64,000 nucleotides of DNA from Panopea generosa (Eukaryota > Mollusca > Bivalvia > Adapedonta > Hiatellidae): positions 20,833,514 to 20,897,513 of the forward strand of contig CM055911.1 of assembly GCA_029582155.1 (NCBI GenBank). The letters are read 5' to 3'. This document shows positions 33,516 through 46,725 of the stretch, in pieces. Each line of letters begins with the position of its first letter. Positions within the stretch are counted from its first letter, which is position 1. The notes under the pieces were generated by a model. The model did not search any database and was not told the origin of the DNA. It saw only the letters and a list, made by a program, of their open reading frames with translations. The position numbers and the translations under genes were made by a program.

Positions 33516-36400
33516 TGTTGTAATTACCAGTACTAAAATTGATTAAATAGGTAGAACACAGTTTGTCAAAATTTAATCAATATACCAATTGATTAATGAA
33601 TTTCATATCATTTAATTTACAAGACAATATCCGAATATCGGAATAAAAGTTACTTAAATGAAATCGTGATACTCTATGTATATTAAATACATGTATATTA
33701 AAACCCACTATATATTTTTTTCCTTATGTCCATACACATTCCATGATATATTTTCTAAGACATTCCCATGAGTCAAATTATAACATGAAGTTAACATACT
33801 GTAAATAGTTTTAAGATTGCAAAACAATAGGAATAAATTACCTATAAAATTTTATAATGACTTCCTTAATAAGTTTATTTTCCTCAGTTATGTGTATTGT
33901 ACATGGGTAGCACGGTACTTATAATGCTATGAGTAATACATATTTAACATCATTTATTCTATCAATTATACTTTGGGTGTTATTTGCTAACATACACATT
34001 AGATTGTTTTCACTTTGGATGCTAGTTTACATATTAGATATTCTTTACACTTAGAATGCTATTTGTATTCACTTTCTATGCTTATAGCCAAAATAGACTT
34101 TGAATACTAATTGCCAATTCGACATCTTGCAACGCTATACATATACATAATCCATAGCGTTATTTAAAAATTCTTAGAACCTAAGGGTACGGTGAAAAAG
34201 AAAGAATAAAATACAATTACAAATGCTATACAAATGTTAAATATAATGTTTTGTGAATAACTTTACAATATAATTCCTAGATAATAATGGGCACTATATA
34301 CTTTCTTAATAATGATAGCGGTAGTGTTATGGATAAAGTGTTGGCCACTCACACCAGACATTACGGGTACGATCCCCATCTAGACCCGATGCCTTTCATA
34401 AAACTATACTCAGTTATGGTTCTACATGGGAAGCACACTCGAGAGCGATTCATATAAGCTCTGAGCTTTCATCTTAATCGAGCTAAAAAAATAAATATCA
34501 ACTAATAAAGATCCTTGATATTATTAGCAATTTACAATTCCAAAATGTACATCCTTTGTCATAATTTATACACAAGTTAACAATACATACTTGATAAATA
34601 TCAATACCTAATTTTTCATATAATATCATTGTTATGCAGTGCTTAATTGCATTTACCCATATTGAAGTACATGGGGTCAAATAATGGGAAATAAAGCATT
34701 TAATACAAAGTTACGTATGAGGACACTTTATTGCTATAGTATATAATAAAGCGTTGGGTATTTCGATTTAATTACTTGTAGTTTAAATTACTTATCAGTA
34801 TTCCAAAAGCTGCATATTCGACGGTATGCAAATATCATTAAACTTTGTATAATATTGTACAGGTACGCATGCATATAAGTCTATGTTTAACACGTGACAC
34901 ATGGTAATTGATCCGTATTAGACAGAAGCAATGGTACAAGGGAAGTAACGATTGTTTGTTACAACGATAGGCAGGATAAGTGGTTATCTTTGAATACAAA
35001 GGTTCAACCAGACTATATTTGTGAAGGAAAGATAGACAATTATTGAGTATAACCATGGTCCGTCCTGCTGATTCGATTGCGAAGGTATCTCAATATCTAA
35101 TTAAAGTACTCGCTCTGGAGTCCGGTTTCCAGATACATGTAGACCCTCTACAGACACTTTCTATTGAGAGTCAGTCACGTAAAGCTCCGGCGTGAGTGGC
35201 TGCACCAACCACCCCATCCCTAACCTCCCCCCCCCCCCAGCCCAACACACAACCTCATTCAATTTATACACCCTGTCACGTTTGGCTTACATGTGAATGT
35301 ATAAACGAAATGTGGTGGAGTGTTAGCAGTTCTTAATGTCGTTTAATCCGAAAACAATAAGAAATAATTGAATAAAATGCAACACATATCATTAAATTAC
35401 ACGTAACACTGTTGACTGATATTTGGAGTTTGTTTGTTACCGAAGCTTAATTACGTGTTCATATACATGTCAATTTCGTTAAAGTGTTGTTAAAAGGGCA
35501 CATATACCAACCTACCGACGACCGAATGTGTCATTACGCTTGGAAAGTGGGCTTAAGTAATGAGTATACACATTATCTATGGTGAAAATAGTGTTGCAAT
35601 TATTTTTTTCTGATATATGATATATAAATATGTGAGTGACATTATCAAATATCAATTGCAGTATAGGTTGATGAAGCAGCTCATACTGTATTCATATTGT
35701 ATGCCATACTCTACCGCGTCAAACGTCTCCCTTATGTATGTTTATTGTGGACACAAATGTTAATTGCTATCCAGCTATTACTGACGAAAATGAATATCCA
35801 CAGAACTTTCAAACTGCTAATAAAATGTAACGATTACTTTTAAAACCATTTAAAGGTGACACAAGACAATTTTGATAAACAAACGAGATACTATTATACA
35901 ATTTGTCATATTATGTACCAATATGGAATCAGAACATTCAATAATGCATACATATTCTTAACTTTATATCTAAGGAAATACCACCTTTTATTTTTAATAT
36001 TTTCTTAATTTCATTAAAATTTTCAAAACTTATATTACACTACCAGTTTTATGAAAAATACTTTTAAAAGTATCTTTAATTTTGAGTTTCAGACAGCATT
36101 TGTACGTTCATGGGTGTAAAGAGTAACTTTGGTTAATCATGTGAACATTTGAACAAGAATTATATATTTCAACATCTTTAACTTTGTTATAATGCTGTTG
36201 CCCTCTCGTAACAATCAAATACCAAGTTATAAATAAGTTAAAGTTTTGTAGATTGTTTACGTCTTCACATCATAAACCGACACTGTATTAATCGTAGTAT
36301 TTTATACAAATGATGCATCACTGTCAGGTGTAAACCTTGCCCTCCACACCCACCTCCTCGCTTGATTAACTCCTTTACCATAATCATGTTAGAGCATATA
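33515..36400. other. Gene-poor AT-rich interval
   Basis: Apart from a weak ~40-bp degenerate repeat at 33970-34090 (ACTTTGGATGCTAGTTT type), the SINE at 34315 and a C-run at about 35228, I see nothing that supports a gene. Confidence 0.5.
34315..34490 (+). repeat. SINE (TCGAGCTAA-tail family)
   Basis: GTGTTGGCCACTCACACCAG and the box B-like GGGTACGATCCCCATCTAG, then ATAAGCTCTGAGCTTTCATC and AATCGAGCTAAAA. It matches the inverted copy at 60280-60455. Confidence 0.65.
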
Positions 36401-36404
36401 AAAA

Positions 36405-36850
36405 TGCCAACCCCTCGTTCACTTCACATATTAATACATTTTAGTGTGTTATACAGTATCAATAATTCAATTGATACAAATTCGTCATCCCGCGTGCTTT
36501 ACACACATTAATATTATTTAGTGTGTTAAACAGCATAACAAGTCAATTAAATCAAATTGGCCACCCCTCGTGCTTTACACACATTAATATATATTGGTGT
36601 CTTCTACAGCATAACAAGTCAATTAATACAATTTCGCCAAACCCAGGTGCTTAACACAAATTAATGCAGTTTAGTGTGTTCTAGAGCACAACAAGACAAT
36701 TAATACCAATTCGCAACCCCTCGTACTTTACACACATTTATATATTTTAAAACATTTTAATGTGTTTTACAGAATAACAAGTCAATTACTACCAAAATCA
36801 ATAGACTATTTGACACACCATCGTGCATTTATACACTTTTAGTGTGTTCT
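36405..36850 (+). repeat. 76-bp degenerate tandem repeat (about 6 units)
   Basis: Unit starts near 36418, 36494, 36570, 36647, 36723 and ~36822, each containing a variant of GTGCTTTACACACATTAATA then TTTAGTGTGTT and ATAACAAGTCAATTA. Part of the duplicated 36.4-41.0 kb block. Confidence 0.8.
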
Positions 36851-38880
36851 TTTCCTTCATGTAGCATACTTATTCTGAATTAGTGTCACATTTGGTATCC
36901 ATCATTAGACTGACAATCTGTAGTGTTGAGCATAAAACAACCCTACAATGGGCATATCCAGCAAAGGGTCACCATGAGTGGTCATACATCGAGGGCTTCG
37001 TTCGAAACAGTTGTGACTCATATTTCTTGTATTTTCAGTTTGGTTTGTTATATACACATCCTTATAAAAGGTAACTTTAAATACCACGCTCCCCCCTCCC
37101 ACCCTACCCACAAACCTCCCAGACCCCAAATGTATATTTGTCCTATTATCTTGTTGCAAAACAGTGGCATCTGAAGATTTATCTTCTTAAATATAGAGTT
37201 AATATATTCAGAATATGTTTTTCATATTTTTGTCATAAACTAACATTTCTATATTTTCATTTATTCATAAATGTACAACCCTTAATTTTTTACATAATCA
37301 AAGGGAGGTAAATCGTATTGTCTTAGCTAATGTCATCATAAATACATTGTAACATCATAATATCAAACTGATGAATAAGTTACTTCTGCTTCATACTACC
37401 AATATAAATATATGAACTATATGTAAATATTTAATCAATATTGCTGGTAGAGAAAAAATAGAGCAAAAAATCACTTCAATAATAAGAAGTTTGTCACTTG
37501 AAACAGCTACAAACTTATTTTGCAAATATTTCGTTAATCAAAACGAGCTTTACGGCTTTCTACACTGTTCACAACAAACACACGAAATTATCATCGGAGA
37601 TTTCCAGCAATTGTTCCGTCCTTGTAGATCGCTTTGACACGACGTTTGAATTAGATGCGCACATATCGGTTTCTATTGATTATTATTTTAAAGATTGATT
37701 TATTCTTACTCATAAGTGTCATCATTTTTATTCCTGGTTCAGTTTTTTTATCCTTGTTCAGTTTTCTTATGGGAATTGAAAGACCATATGCATTTACAAC
37801 AAGTCGTTGTACATTGTGTAAATGAAGATGATATGCATTTACAACTAGTCGCTCTATATTGTGAAAATGAAGACCATATGCATTTACAACTTGTCGTTGT
37901 ATATTGTGACAATGAAGACCATATGCATTTACAACTTGTCGTTGTATATTGTGACAATGAAGACCATATGCATTTACAACTAGTCGTTGTATATAGTGAC
38001 AATGAAAACCATATGCATTGTGACAATGAAGACGATATGCATTTACAACTAGTCGTTGTATATTGTTACGATGAAGACGATATGCATTTACAACTAGTCG
38101 TTGTATATTGTGACAATGAAGACGATATGCATTTACAACTAGTCGCTGTAAAGTGTGACAATGAAGATCATATGCATTTAAAAATAGTCGTTGTCTATTG
38201 TGACAGTCAAGACCATATGAGTTTAAAACTTATCGTTGTATATTGTGACAGTCAAGACCATATGAATTTACAACTTATCGTTGTATATTGTGACAATGAA
38301 GATAATATGCATTTACAACTAGTCGCGGTATATTGTGACAATGAAGATGATATGCATTTACAACTAGTTGCTGTTTATTGTAACAATGAAGACCATATGC
38401 ATTTACAAATTGTCGCTGTATATTGTGACAATGAAGACCATATGCATTTACAACTAGTCGCTGTATATTGTTACAATGAAGACCATATGCATTTACAACC
38501 AGTTGTTGTATATTGTGACAATGAACTTGATATGCATGAGCTTTATAAAACTTGTTTTCAGGTCTATTGTAAAACAAAGTCAGAGAAATATTGTTGATAC
38601 CGTTTTAAAAAGATATATTAAAAGAACTGTTCACTGCTACCTAAATCTATTTTGTGACCGTTTGTGTTACGACTCGTAGACGTCATCTTGGCAAACAAGG
38701 TTATTTTTGACAACATCAAATGGCTTACTTAAGTTTCTTCGTGATCCCTTACCGTAGAGAGCAGTCGTTTTTTTTCCAAAGTATTGGTGTTTCAGAAGTG
38801 TCAATGTTACTAACTTGTAAATTTTAAACTCCAAGTTTCAAATTTTAAGTTGCAGATTAATGACCGTCTCTAAATTGTAC
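36820..38880 (+). repeat. Tandem duplication, upstream copy
   Basis: Collinear with 39443-40980: CACATTTGGTATCCATCAT, GTAGTGTTGAGCATAAAAC, GTGGCATCTGAAGATTTATC, CAACTGATGAATA/AAACTGATGAATA, CTTGAAACAGCTACAAACTT and AAATTTTAAGTTGCAGATTA occur in the same order in both. This copy carries the expanded 45-bp array. Confidence 0.85.
37775..38535 (+). repeat. 45-bp array in an 881-bp open frame (15-aa repeats)
   Basis: About 17 units of GAAGACCATATGCATTTACA plus ACTAGTCGTTGTATATTGTG and ACAAT, each encoding a DNEDHMHLQLVVVYC-like block. One short unit (24 bp) also keeps the frame, and the frame stays open from 37716 to 38597. No ATG precedes the repeats in frame; the open frame begins at a GTG. 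The first in-frame ATG is inside the first unit, so a coding role would need an unseen upstream exon. Probably a minisatellite; a coding function is not shown. Confidence 0.8.
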
Positions 38881-39299
38881 ATTATTTAATGAAGTTAAGA
38901 TGATGAAACGAGTAATTTGCACATTTTATACAAACTTTCGAAAAAATTTGACCATTCAGAGAATACATTTTGGAAATTACAAGTCATAATTTCAAAATTA
39001 CACACATGGAAGTAAGACATTTGCATTTGAGAAATGGAATTTATAATTATCCAGTTGCAACATACAATTTACACACAAAGAAGTTAAAATATTTTCACTT
39101 AAATGAATGTAATTTGTAATAACCAAGTTAAAAAAATAAAGCAATCTGAATTATGGCGGATAATATTCTCCATAGACCTGACGTGGGTTGTCAAATCAAT
39201 GATCGATATTGGATTGAGTGCCGCAGTTTTCGTTAAACACTATATCGTCTGTACTTGGACAAAATATTGCACGTGATTAGAGGGTCATTCTCGTACAGT

Positions 39300-39440
39300 C
39301 AGCGCGATTAGCTCTGTCGGTAGAGTAAGATTCCCGGACTGGCCGCCTACATATACTAACAGTCGTTCGGGTGGTTCTTTAAACTGAATGTATTTGTGGC
39401 AGTTACATATAATCAGCACGCTAAAGAACCAACAGAACAT
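39300..39440 (+). repeat. tRNA-like SINE between the two duplicate copies
   Basis: AGCGCGATTAGCTCTGTCGG (box A-like), then CGGACTGGCC and TACTAACAGTCGTTCGGGTG. The last part recurs at 40990-41050 after the second copy, so it belongs to the duplicated unit. Confidence 0.6.
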
Positions 39441-39442
39441 AA

Positions 39443-41060
39443 CCCTCGTGCATATATACACTTTTAGTACGTTCTATTCCTTCATGTGGCATACTCAGTA
39501 TGAATAAGTTTCACATTTGGTATCCATCATAATTAGATTGACGAGCTGTAGTGTTGAGCATAAAACAGCACTACAATGGGCATATTTAGCAAAAGTTCAA
39601 CATGGGTGATCATACACCGAGGGCTTGGTTCGAAATAGTTGTGACTCATATTTCATGTATTTTCGGTTTGGTTTGTTATATACACATCCTTATAAAAGTA
39701 ACTTTAAATACTAACGTTTCCAGCACCCCCCCCCCCCCCCGAACTACCCCCATACTCTCAGCCCACACACATGCCTCCCACACCCCAAAAGTATATTTAT
39801 TCTAAAGTTGAATCTCAAATAGTCCGAATCCTTTGGTGAAAAGTTGTTGTAACTCATATTGTTACTTGAGTTACAATCTTTTCCCACAGAAAATCAATTA
39901 TTATCTTGTTGCAAAAGAGTGGCATCTGAAGATTTATCTTCCTTAAATGTAGAGTGAATATATTACGAAGATGTTTTTCATAGCTTTGTTAGAAACTAAC
40001 ATTTCTATTTGTTCCTTCATTCATAAATGTACAACCCTTAAATTTAACATAATAAAGGGAGGTAAATCGTGTTGTCTTAGCTTATGTCAGTATAAATTAC
40101 ATCATAATATCCAACTGATGAATACGTTACTTCTGCTTCATACTACCAATATAAATACATGAGTTATCAGTAAATATTTAATCAATATTGCTGGTAGAGA
40201 AGAAAAAAGAGTAAAACAGATTTCAATGATAAGAAGTGTGTCACTTGAAACAGCTACAAACTTATTTTGAAAATATGTTTTTAACTAAAATGAGCTTTAC
40301 GGCTATCTACACTGTTCACAATAAACACACGAAGTTTTCATCAAATATTTCAAGGAATTGTATCGACTCATATATTTGCATATTGAATGAGCTTACTTTT
40401 ATTGCGATCAACAGCCTTTTAGATCGTTTGGACACGACGTTTGAATTAAATGCGCACTTATCCGTTTCTAATGATTTATACCATTATTTTTTTTAATATT
40501 GATTGATTCTTACTATCATCATTTTTATTCCTTGTTCAATTGTTTATCCTTGTTTCATTTTTCTTATGGAAATTAAAAGACCATATGCATTAACATCTAG
40601 TCACTGCATATTGTGACAATGGCGATGATTTGTATAAGCTCAAGCTTGTTTTGCAGGTTCATTGTAATACAAAGTCGAAGAATTATTGTTTATACCGTTT
40701 TAAATGTATATATTTTAAAAGAACTGTTCACTGCTACCTAAATATATTTTTGACCGTTGTGTTACCATTTCGGGACGTCATCTGGGGAAACACGTTTATT
40801 AATGACAACGTCAAACGACTTACTAATATTTCTTCCTTTTCACTTATCGTAGGTAGCAGTAGTTTATCAAAGTATCGGTGTTTAAGCCACTTTAATTCGG
40901 AAGTGTCAATATTACTAAATGGTAAATTCTTAGTTTTGAATTTCAAATTTTAAGTTGCAGATTAATGTCCCTTTCTACATTTCAGTCGATTGAGTTCGAG
41001 TCCCGGGCTGGCCAACTACAAATGCTAACAGTCGTTCGGTTCTATTTTAACCCCATGAAA
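39443..41060 (+). repeat. Tandem duplication, downstream copy
   Basis: The counterpart of 36820-38880, with a C-run at about 39725 and a SINE remnant at 40990-41060. It keeps about one 76-bp unit (near 39445) and one 45-bp unit (40578-40620). Confidence 0.85.
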
Positions 41061-43420
41061 ATGTTAATCTAAACGAATAGCCAGTATGTACTGTTCAACT
41101 TTCATAATCTGTCACTTGTATGTATTGATATTTCGTCAACATGAGTTCATATTTTAATTTACAATCTAATTAAATAATCATTGTGCACATTTGCCGATAC
41201 TTTTATTCCAAGTAATAAAGCCATATATATGTACCACATCTTTGAAATGTGTACCAAATCTTTGAAGTCAAATTCACAATCATATCAATATCATTCATGT
41301 ACAAAGATTTAACCTCATTGGTACAATATGATTCTTTACGTAAGTTTGGAGAATACTATTGCAGGCCTGGTTATTGTTCCGATTAAAACATGGTGTAAAA
41401 ATTGTCTGATTTTTAAACAAATCTCATATATATATATATATGAGGTCACTGGGGTCGAAATGTTTCGCCTTGATCGTTGCAAAGGATACTGATACACTTG
41501 TGAATTTTTACTTTTCGGGCTGTGAATTTCAAAGAGTTCTTACATGCCTATTGCTGTCTGAACTTCAAAGACAATTTCTAGAAATATGCCTAATGAATTC
41601 GTTCATTATATTGTAGACAATTTACTATTTACAGACTCTTGTTGATGAAAAATCAATAAACCCAAGTTAGGATAGTGTATACACATATACGTACAGACAA
41701 ATTAGCTTCCCGTTGACCATTTTGCCGCGGTCATCAAAACACTGTCGTTCACAAATTGATAGATAGACAATCACTACTCTCAAAACCTTCGTCATAGAGC
41801 CCCGACTGCCATATACAAGTCGCAAGACTGGGGCAGATTTTATTTAAGTCGGTACATGATTCAAATCAAAGAACTCTTTTTCAAAATTTCACAGTCATCA
41901 ATTAATTGTTTTTGTTATAATGTTGCATACTATTAGATTCTTGCTAACACGTTTAAATGGCAAAATTATATTTTACAAAACGTGTTTGTTATATGCAGTT
42001 TGAAAAAAGTAATGTTTAACTCCAACTGCCACAAGAATGAACTTCGAGGGAGATGCACTCTTTACACATGGATCTGTGTTACTTCATCATCAGCAGATAA
42101 CTTAGTGTAGCCTTGTAATTTAATACTCTTCTCTTACAAATATTTAATACCCTGGCAGTAAAAGTTGGGGGTTTAAAATCCACTGATTATAATCTAAATG
42201 GTAGCTACTTTACAGATAAAACCAAATGCGTACCATTATTGTAGTAGGTTATACACCGTCAGATGGGACATTACAATTTATTCATGATTAGCAGCTAACC
42301 TATCGTTTTTGTACCTACATGTACGTGAAAAACAAAACAGTTCCGAATATTATATATTTAGCAGGTATTTACTGTGCTTATGTGTTATTGCTAAATTGAT
42401 CAATTCCGTAAATACGCCCGGTACTATGTTGCCTTTTCAATAAAAGTTTTATATAACTGAGGGTAGATGATACACTAGGATTTTCACACACTTCTTGGTA
42501 TTATTTGAGTAACAAAAAAGAGCATCATAGATTAAAATAAATGTTTTATTAGATAATAAACCAATAATATACACTTGTATAATTGACGATTGATATTAAG
42601 GTAAATTATAAAGTCACGTACTTGTAGAGATAATGTATAAAGTACTAGTATATATAACATATCTTACATGTTCATTAACTTATGCCCCATAAAAATATGA
42701 ATTCTGAAAGTCATTGTTATGCATGGGTTTAATCAATAGTTAAAAATATCACAATATAACACACACAATCGCATTCACATAACTGAATACAAATGTCGAC
42801 AAATGTAGTTTTTCTGCAATATAAATAAATTGTATTAACCAGTTGTAATACAAGAATGGTCGCTCAAGCTAAATGTTGCCGGTTCGATCCACAGCTCGAC
42901 CCGATGGCTCGACAGCGGTCGATATAAACTCTAAGCTTCTCTTACTCTTTCTTTGCAATTGAGAGAAATATAAATTAGTATAAAAGCTAAAGTTCAATAC
43001 ATAACTAAGATATAACTTTGGTTTCAGTTTCTATTATTATATCTAACTCATAGCGCTTCCACTGTGTTTCTGGATTTTGATAGGAGTATGGTCATGTTCC
43101 AACGCATTGTGGAGAATGTCACCGTTTGTCTATCGCTATATTAAATGACTGCATAAAATGAGGAAAGGCACCTTTAGATTCAGGTTCTATACATTTACTA
43201 TCACAGCGCTATGGTCGTATTTTTTTGTAATGAATGTATTGATACGTCTAGATAATGTTTGTATTTTTGTTTATATTTTCGGAAAATCAACACGTACAGC
43301 TGGGACAATATTTTTAATGGGAAGAATTGAAGTCAGCATTATTTAGAGATTCACACTTTGTCTAAGTTTGCTTCTAAGGGAAAGTATTCGCTAGCTAATG
43401 TTTAAATGCATTATTTCAAA
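41060..43420. other. No gene recognised; possible small inverted-repeat element
   Basis: CTGTGAATTTCAAAGAGTTC at about 41519 and an imperfect inverse (AAAGAACTCTTTTTCAAAAT, then TTCACAG) at about 41868-41895 could bound a ~380-bp element. An (AT)n palindrome lies at 41422-41444. The rest is unremarkable AT-rich sequence. Confidence 0.35.
42855..42970 (+). repeat. SINE (TCGAGCTAA-tail family)
   Basis: TGCCGGTTCGATCCACAGCT (box B-like), then GACAGCGGTCGATATAAACT and CTAAGCTTCTCTTAC, matching 34315 and 60280. Confidence 0.55.
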
Positions 43421-43427
43421 TACAGAC

Positions 43428-43622
43428 ATACCGTTCTTAGAATCAGAACATACCGGTCTAGGAATCAGTACATATTGGTCTTCGAATCAGAATATACCGG
43501 TATGGTGATCAGAACATACCGGTCTTAGAATCAGAGCATACCGGTCTTAGAATCAGAACATACCGGTATGGTGATCAGAACGTACCGTTCTTAGAATCAG
43601 AACATAACGGTATGGGAACCAA
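43428..43622 (+). repeat. 22-bp minisatellite (AATCAGAACATACCGGTCTT)
   Basis: Eight to nine units; two variants alternate (CGGTCTTAG and CGGTATGGTG). The embedded ACCGGT is a short palindrome. Confidence 0.85.
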
Positions 43623-43999
43623 ATAAATCATTGCCGTTCACCTTCTGCTGCTTCGATAGAGTGTTTTGTGGTCAACCTATTCAAAACTGGATATGCAGCA
43701 TGGTGATTTTTTTAAAAAGAGTTAATGAGTGGTATTGACCCTGGTCAGATTGTTCGCAACTGTGTCAACAAAGTACGCTAAGGTTAGGAGCAAAAGTAGT
43801 TATACTACATTATTTATTTTGTGTGTGAAAATGTGTATGTATATGTGTTGGTTCATTGTTTATTTGTTTTGTTTCTCAAATATTTTATTAGTGTCCAGCA
43901 GTATCAACAGCAATCCGAAAGATTCTGGATAAATACTACATAGAAACAAAGGACGAACAGACAGACATGGAAAGGATATTGAGGATTGTTAAACATTGG

Positions 44000-44350
44000 T
44001 GTCATAACAATAATTCTGACAGCACACCTCTGTTGTTTGGACGATACTGGAGAGTTGGTATGGAACAATAAATACATGTCATAACAATATTTCTGACAGC
44101 ACCACTCTGTTGTTTGGACGATACAGGAGATTTGGTATGGAACATTAAATACATTTCATAACAATAATTCTGACAGCATCACTCTGTTGTTTGGACGATA
44201 CTGTGGAATTGATATTGAACATTAAATTCATGGAAGAGAGATAACATATATATTTGTGATTATCGGACCGTTTACTGTATTAGAATGTTGTTTGGACGAT
44301 ACCAGATAATTACCATGAAACATAAAATAAATGGAAGAGAGATAACGTAA
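44000..44350 (+). repeat. ~77-bp tandem repeat (3 units plus a diverged partial)
   Basis: CATAACAATAATTCTGACAG at about 44002, 44078 and 44157, each followed by CTCTGTTGTTTGGACGATAC and AACATTAAAT/AACAATAAAT. A partial unit lies near 44286. Short TTGTGCAGTG repeats follow to about 44555. Confidence 0.8.
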
Positions 44351-44559
44351 ATATTTGTTATTATCTGAACAGAGACGATGTTCCATTCAGATTTCAGTTG
44401 TTGTAATAGAACAAAGTAAATATATGTCCAGCAGGAGACGTATTATCACATTATTTGTTATGGGTAACACTTGTGCAGTGTTGTTATATTTATTATAGGT
44501 AATACTTGTGCAGTGTCACATTATTTATTAAGGGTTATATTTGTGCAGTGGCGTTATAG

Positions 44560-46455
44560 TACTTGTAAAACTATTTTATTGTCCGGTACTTGAGTCTACT
44601 GTTATTTTAGGTCAATGTGTAAAATATAATGTTGTTGACAAGTGTTGGTATATGTGTATTGTAGAGCAATGCACTGTGCAATTATTTTGGATGTTTATTT
44701 TCTGTTTGATAACAAACTATGTATAGTAATATAGAACACTGTTAACAAGAATGACATTGTGATATCCGCCATATTCCATCATTATTGGTTTTAGGGCAAT
44801 GTCTGTTACATTTTACATTGCCCTTCACTGTATTGCATAGTACAATCATGATGTGTATCTCAGTGTACTATATGATGTGCAAATAAGTTAATGTGTTAAA
44901 GGAAAGATATCAGGATTCTTCAAAATTTTAAAAGTTCAAAAGTTTTTTCCACTATATCATGCCTTTATATACAGTACTCATTGACCCTGTAGTACCAAAT
45001 GGCTGTCTATTTATTCATTCTAAAATAATACATAATCGATAGTATTAACTTGAGCTACGCGCACACGTTAGACTAAAATAGAATTTCTGCTTAAAATTGC
45101 AACATATTTTGTGACGAATAAATGAGTCATGTGTTTTTTTTTATGTTTTCAATTTGATTCGTAATATGGGTTTACACGTTGTAAAATATGTTTCCATTTA
45201 AAAAGAGTCCGAACGACGATGTGAAGTTCGTCAAGCAGTATTTAAGTGCTGACTACTTTTTATAATTTCGTTTCAAGTTTGCAGCTGTTATTGAATCATC
45301 GACTTTGTCACGTTTTGGAGGATTTGGGGGATTTGTTATACCAAACCATTTGGAGTATTTTTTTAAATTAATTTTATTTCTTGATAAATTTAGAGCAGTT
45401 ATTTCCTGATATACCCTCTTTTAAATCTTACTTATTGATTAGAGTTGGAAATAGTGGATAAATATTCCTAATCGGAATACTCAATAAGTGAATATTGTAC
45501 ATTAGGTTTTGCAATTGTGAAATTTTACACAGTCGCTGTTTTCATTTACAAACTTAAACAGGTCATATATCCGTTGAAACCATTCATCGGATCATTTCTG
45601 TTGATAAATGAAACAGGTCAGATGATCTATACTGAGAAACACGTGTTTGACATCTTAATGCATATGCATGCATTTAAATGCATATGCATGTATTTAAATA
45701 CATCGTCTATTATTAGAAAACTCTCGTTTAAAATCATCAAACACGTGCTTGTTTGTATATTCTTTCATTGTGCTTTCGTTGATGCTGATTTCAACACGTA
45801 TAGGATGTTTAACTTTTAAACCATCAGCTGTTTCTTAAAAGATCGAGCAATAACAATAATTTACTTTAATTTTATTCACACAATTTCACACAAAAACATT
45901 TGAATATGATGATACAGATAAATAAAAGTTTGTTTTTCTTCATATTTATTAATAGTACATACAAGATAAGATTATTACAAAACTAAATATCACATTTCAT
46001 GTCAACCTTGAAATGAAAAGAAGATAAAAATATTATTAAATATTGATCTGTTTTAGAATTGTTGCAGATAATTTTGACACATTTTGAATCTTTCACAACT
46101 ACTTAAGAAGTGTATTATTTACTTAATAGTTTATATATACTCTTGAATATATCAGTAATATACAAGTAAGAATCTGGTGAATAGTTGTAGGTATATGATA
46201 CTATTGTAACACAAACTATAATTAAAATGCATATCAATCTACAAATAAAAACAATATATTAATAATATCAACAGTAGCACATTAGATGTGTTACATAAGA
46301 GAATGTATTGATGGGAGTCAAAACTCCTTCAGCTTACATTCAACTTAGTAAATTTAGATACAATTTATCGAAACTACATTTTGATTTATGTATTTGAGAG
46401 CATTTCGTACTTCGTATATTCTTTTTCTTTCTTTGCAACCATATCATTATAGGAA
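44560..46455. other. No gene recognised
   Basis: AT-rich. A cluster of overlapping palindromes (ATGCATATGCATGCATTTAA, ATGCATATGCAT) lies at 45659-45704, bracketed by AAACACGTGTTTGA and ATCAAACACGTG at about 45638 and 45738. The 100-aa open frame across it has no family features. Confidence 0.45.
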
Positions 46456-46459
46456 GCCT

Positions 46460-46725
46460 CGTTTCCGTGTGAGGTTTATGGGTCTTTCAATCACTGATTA
46501 TTATAGAAGTTCAGTGAGATAATTTACGTGCACTGCTTATGGTTCTCCGTGTACACGGCACCGAATGCTATAAATCCTATCCGAAGGATTGTATGTTTTT
46601 TACAGCACCATTCCCGAGTAATGGATTGTGGGAGTGTGTTTTACAGACCCTGAATAAAACCCCATCGGGAATCGAACCGGGGAATTCTTGGTCTTGAAGC
46701 AAGCATGCTAATACGAGACGACATG
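46460..46725 (-). repeat. tRNA-headed SINE
   Basis: The minus strand reads GTATTAGCATGCTTGCTTCA, then CCCCGGTTCGATTCCCGATG, a good box A/box B pair, followed by a ~180-bp body. Confidence 0.65.

Noticed and set aside
45517-45819. 100-aa gene
   Set aside because: The frame crosses the palindrome cluster (HMHAFKCICMYL) and shows no domain features.
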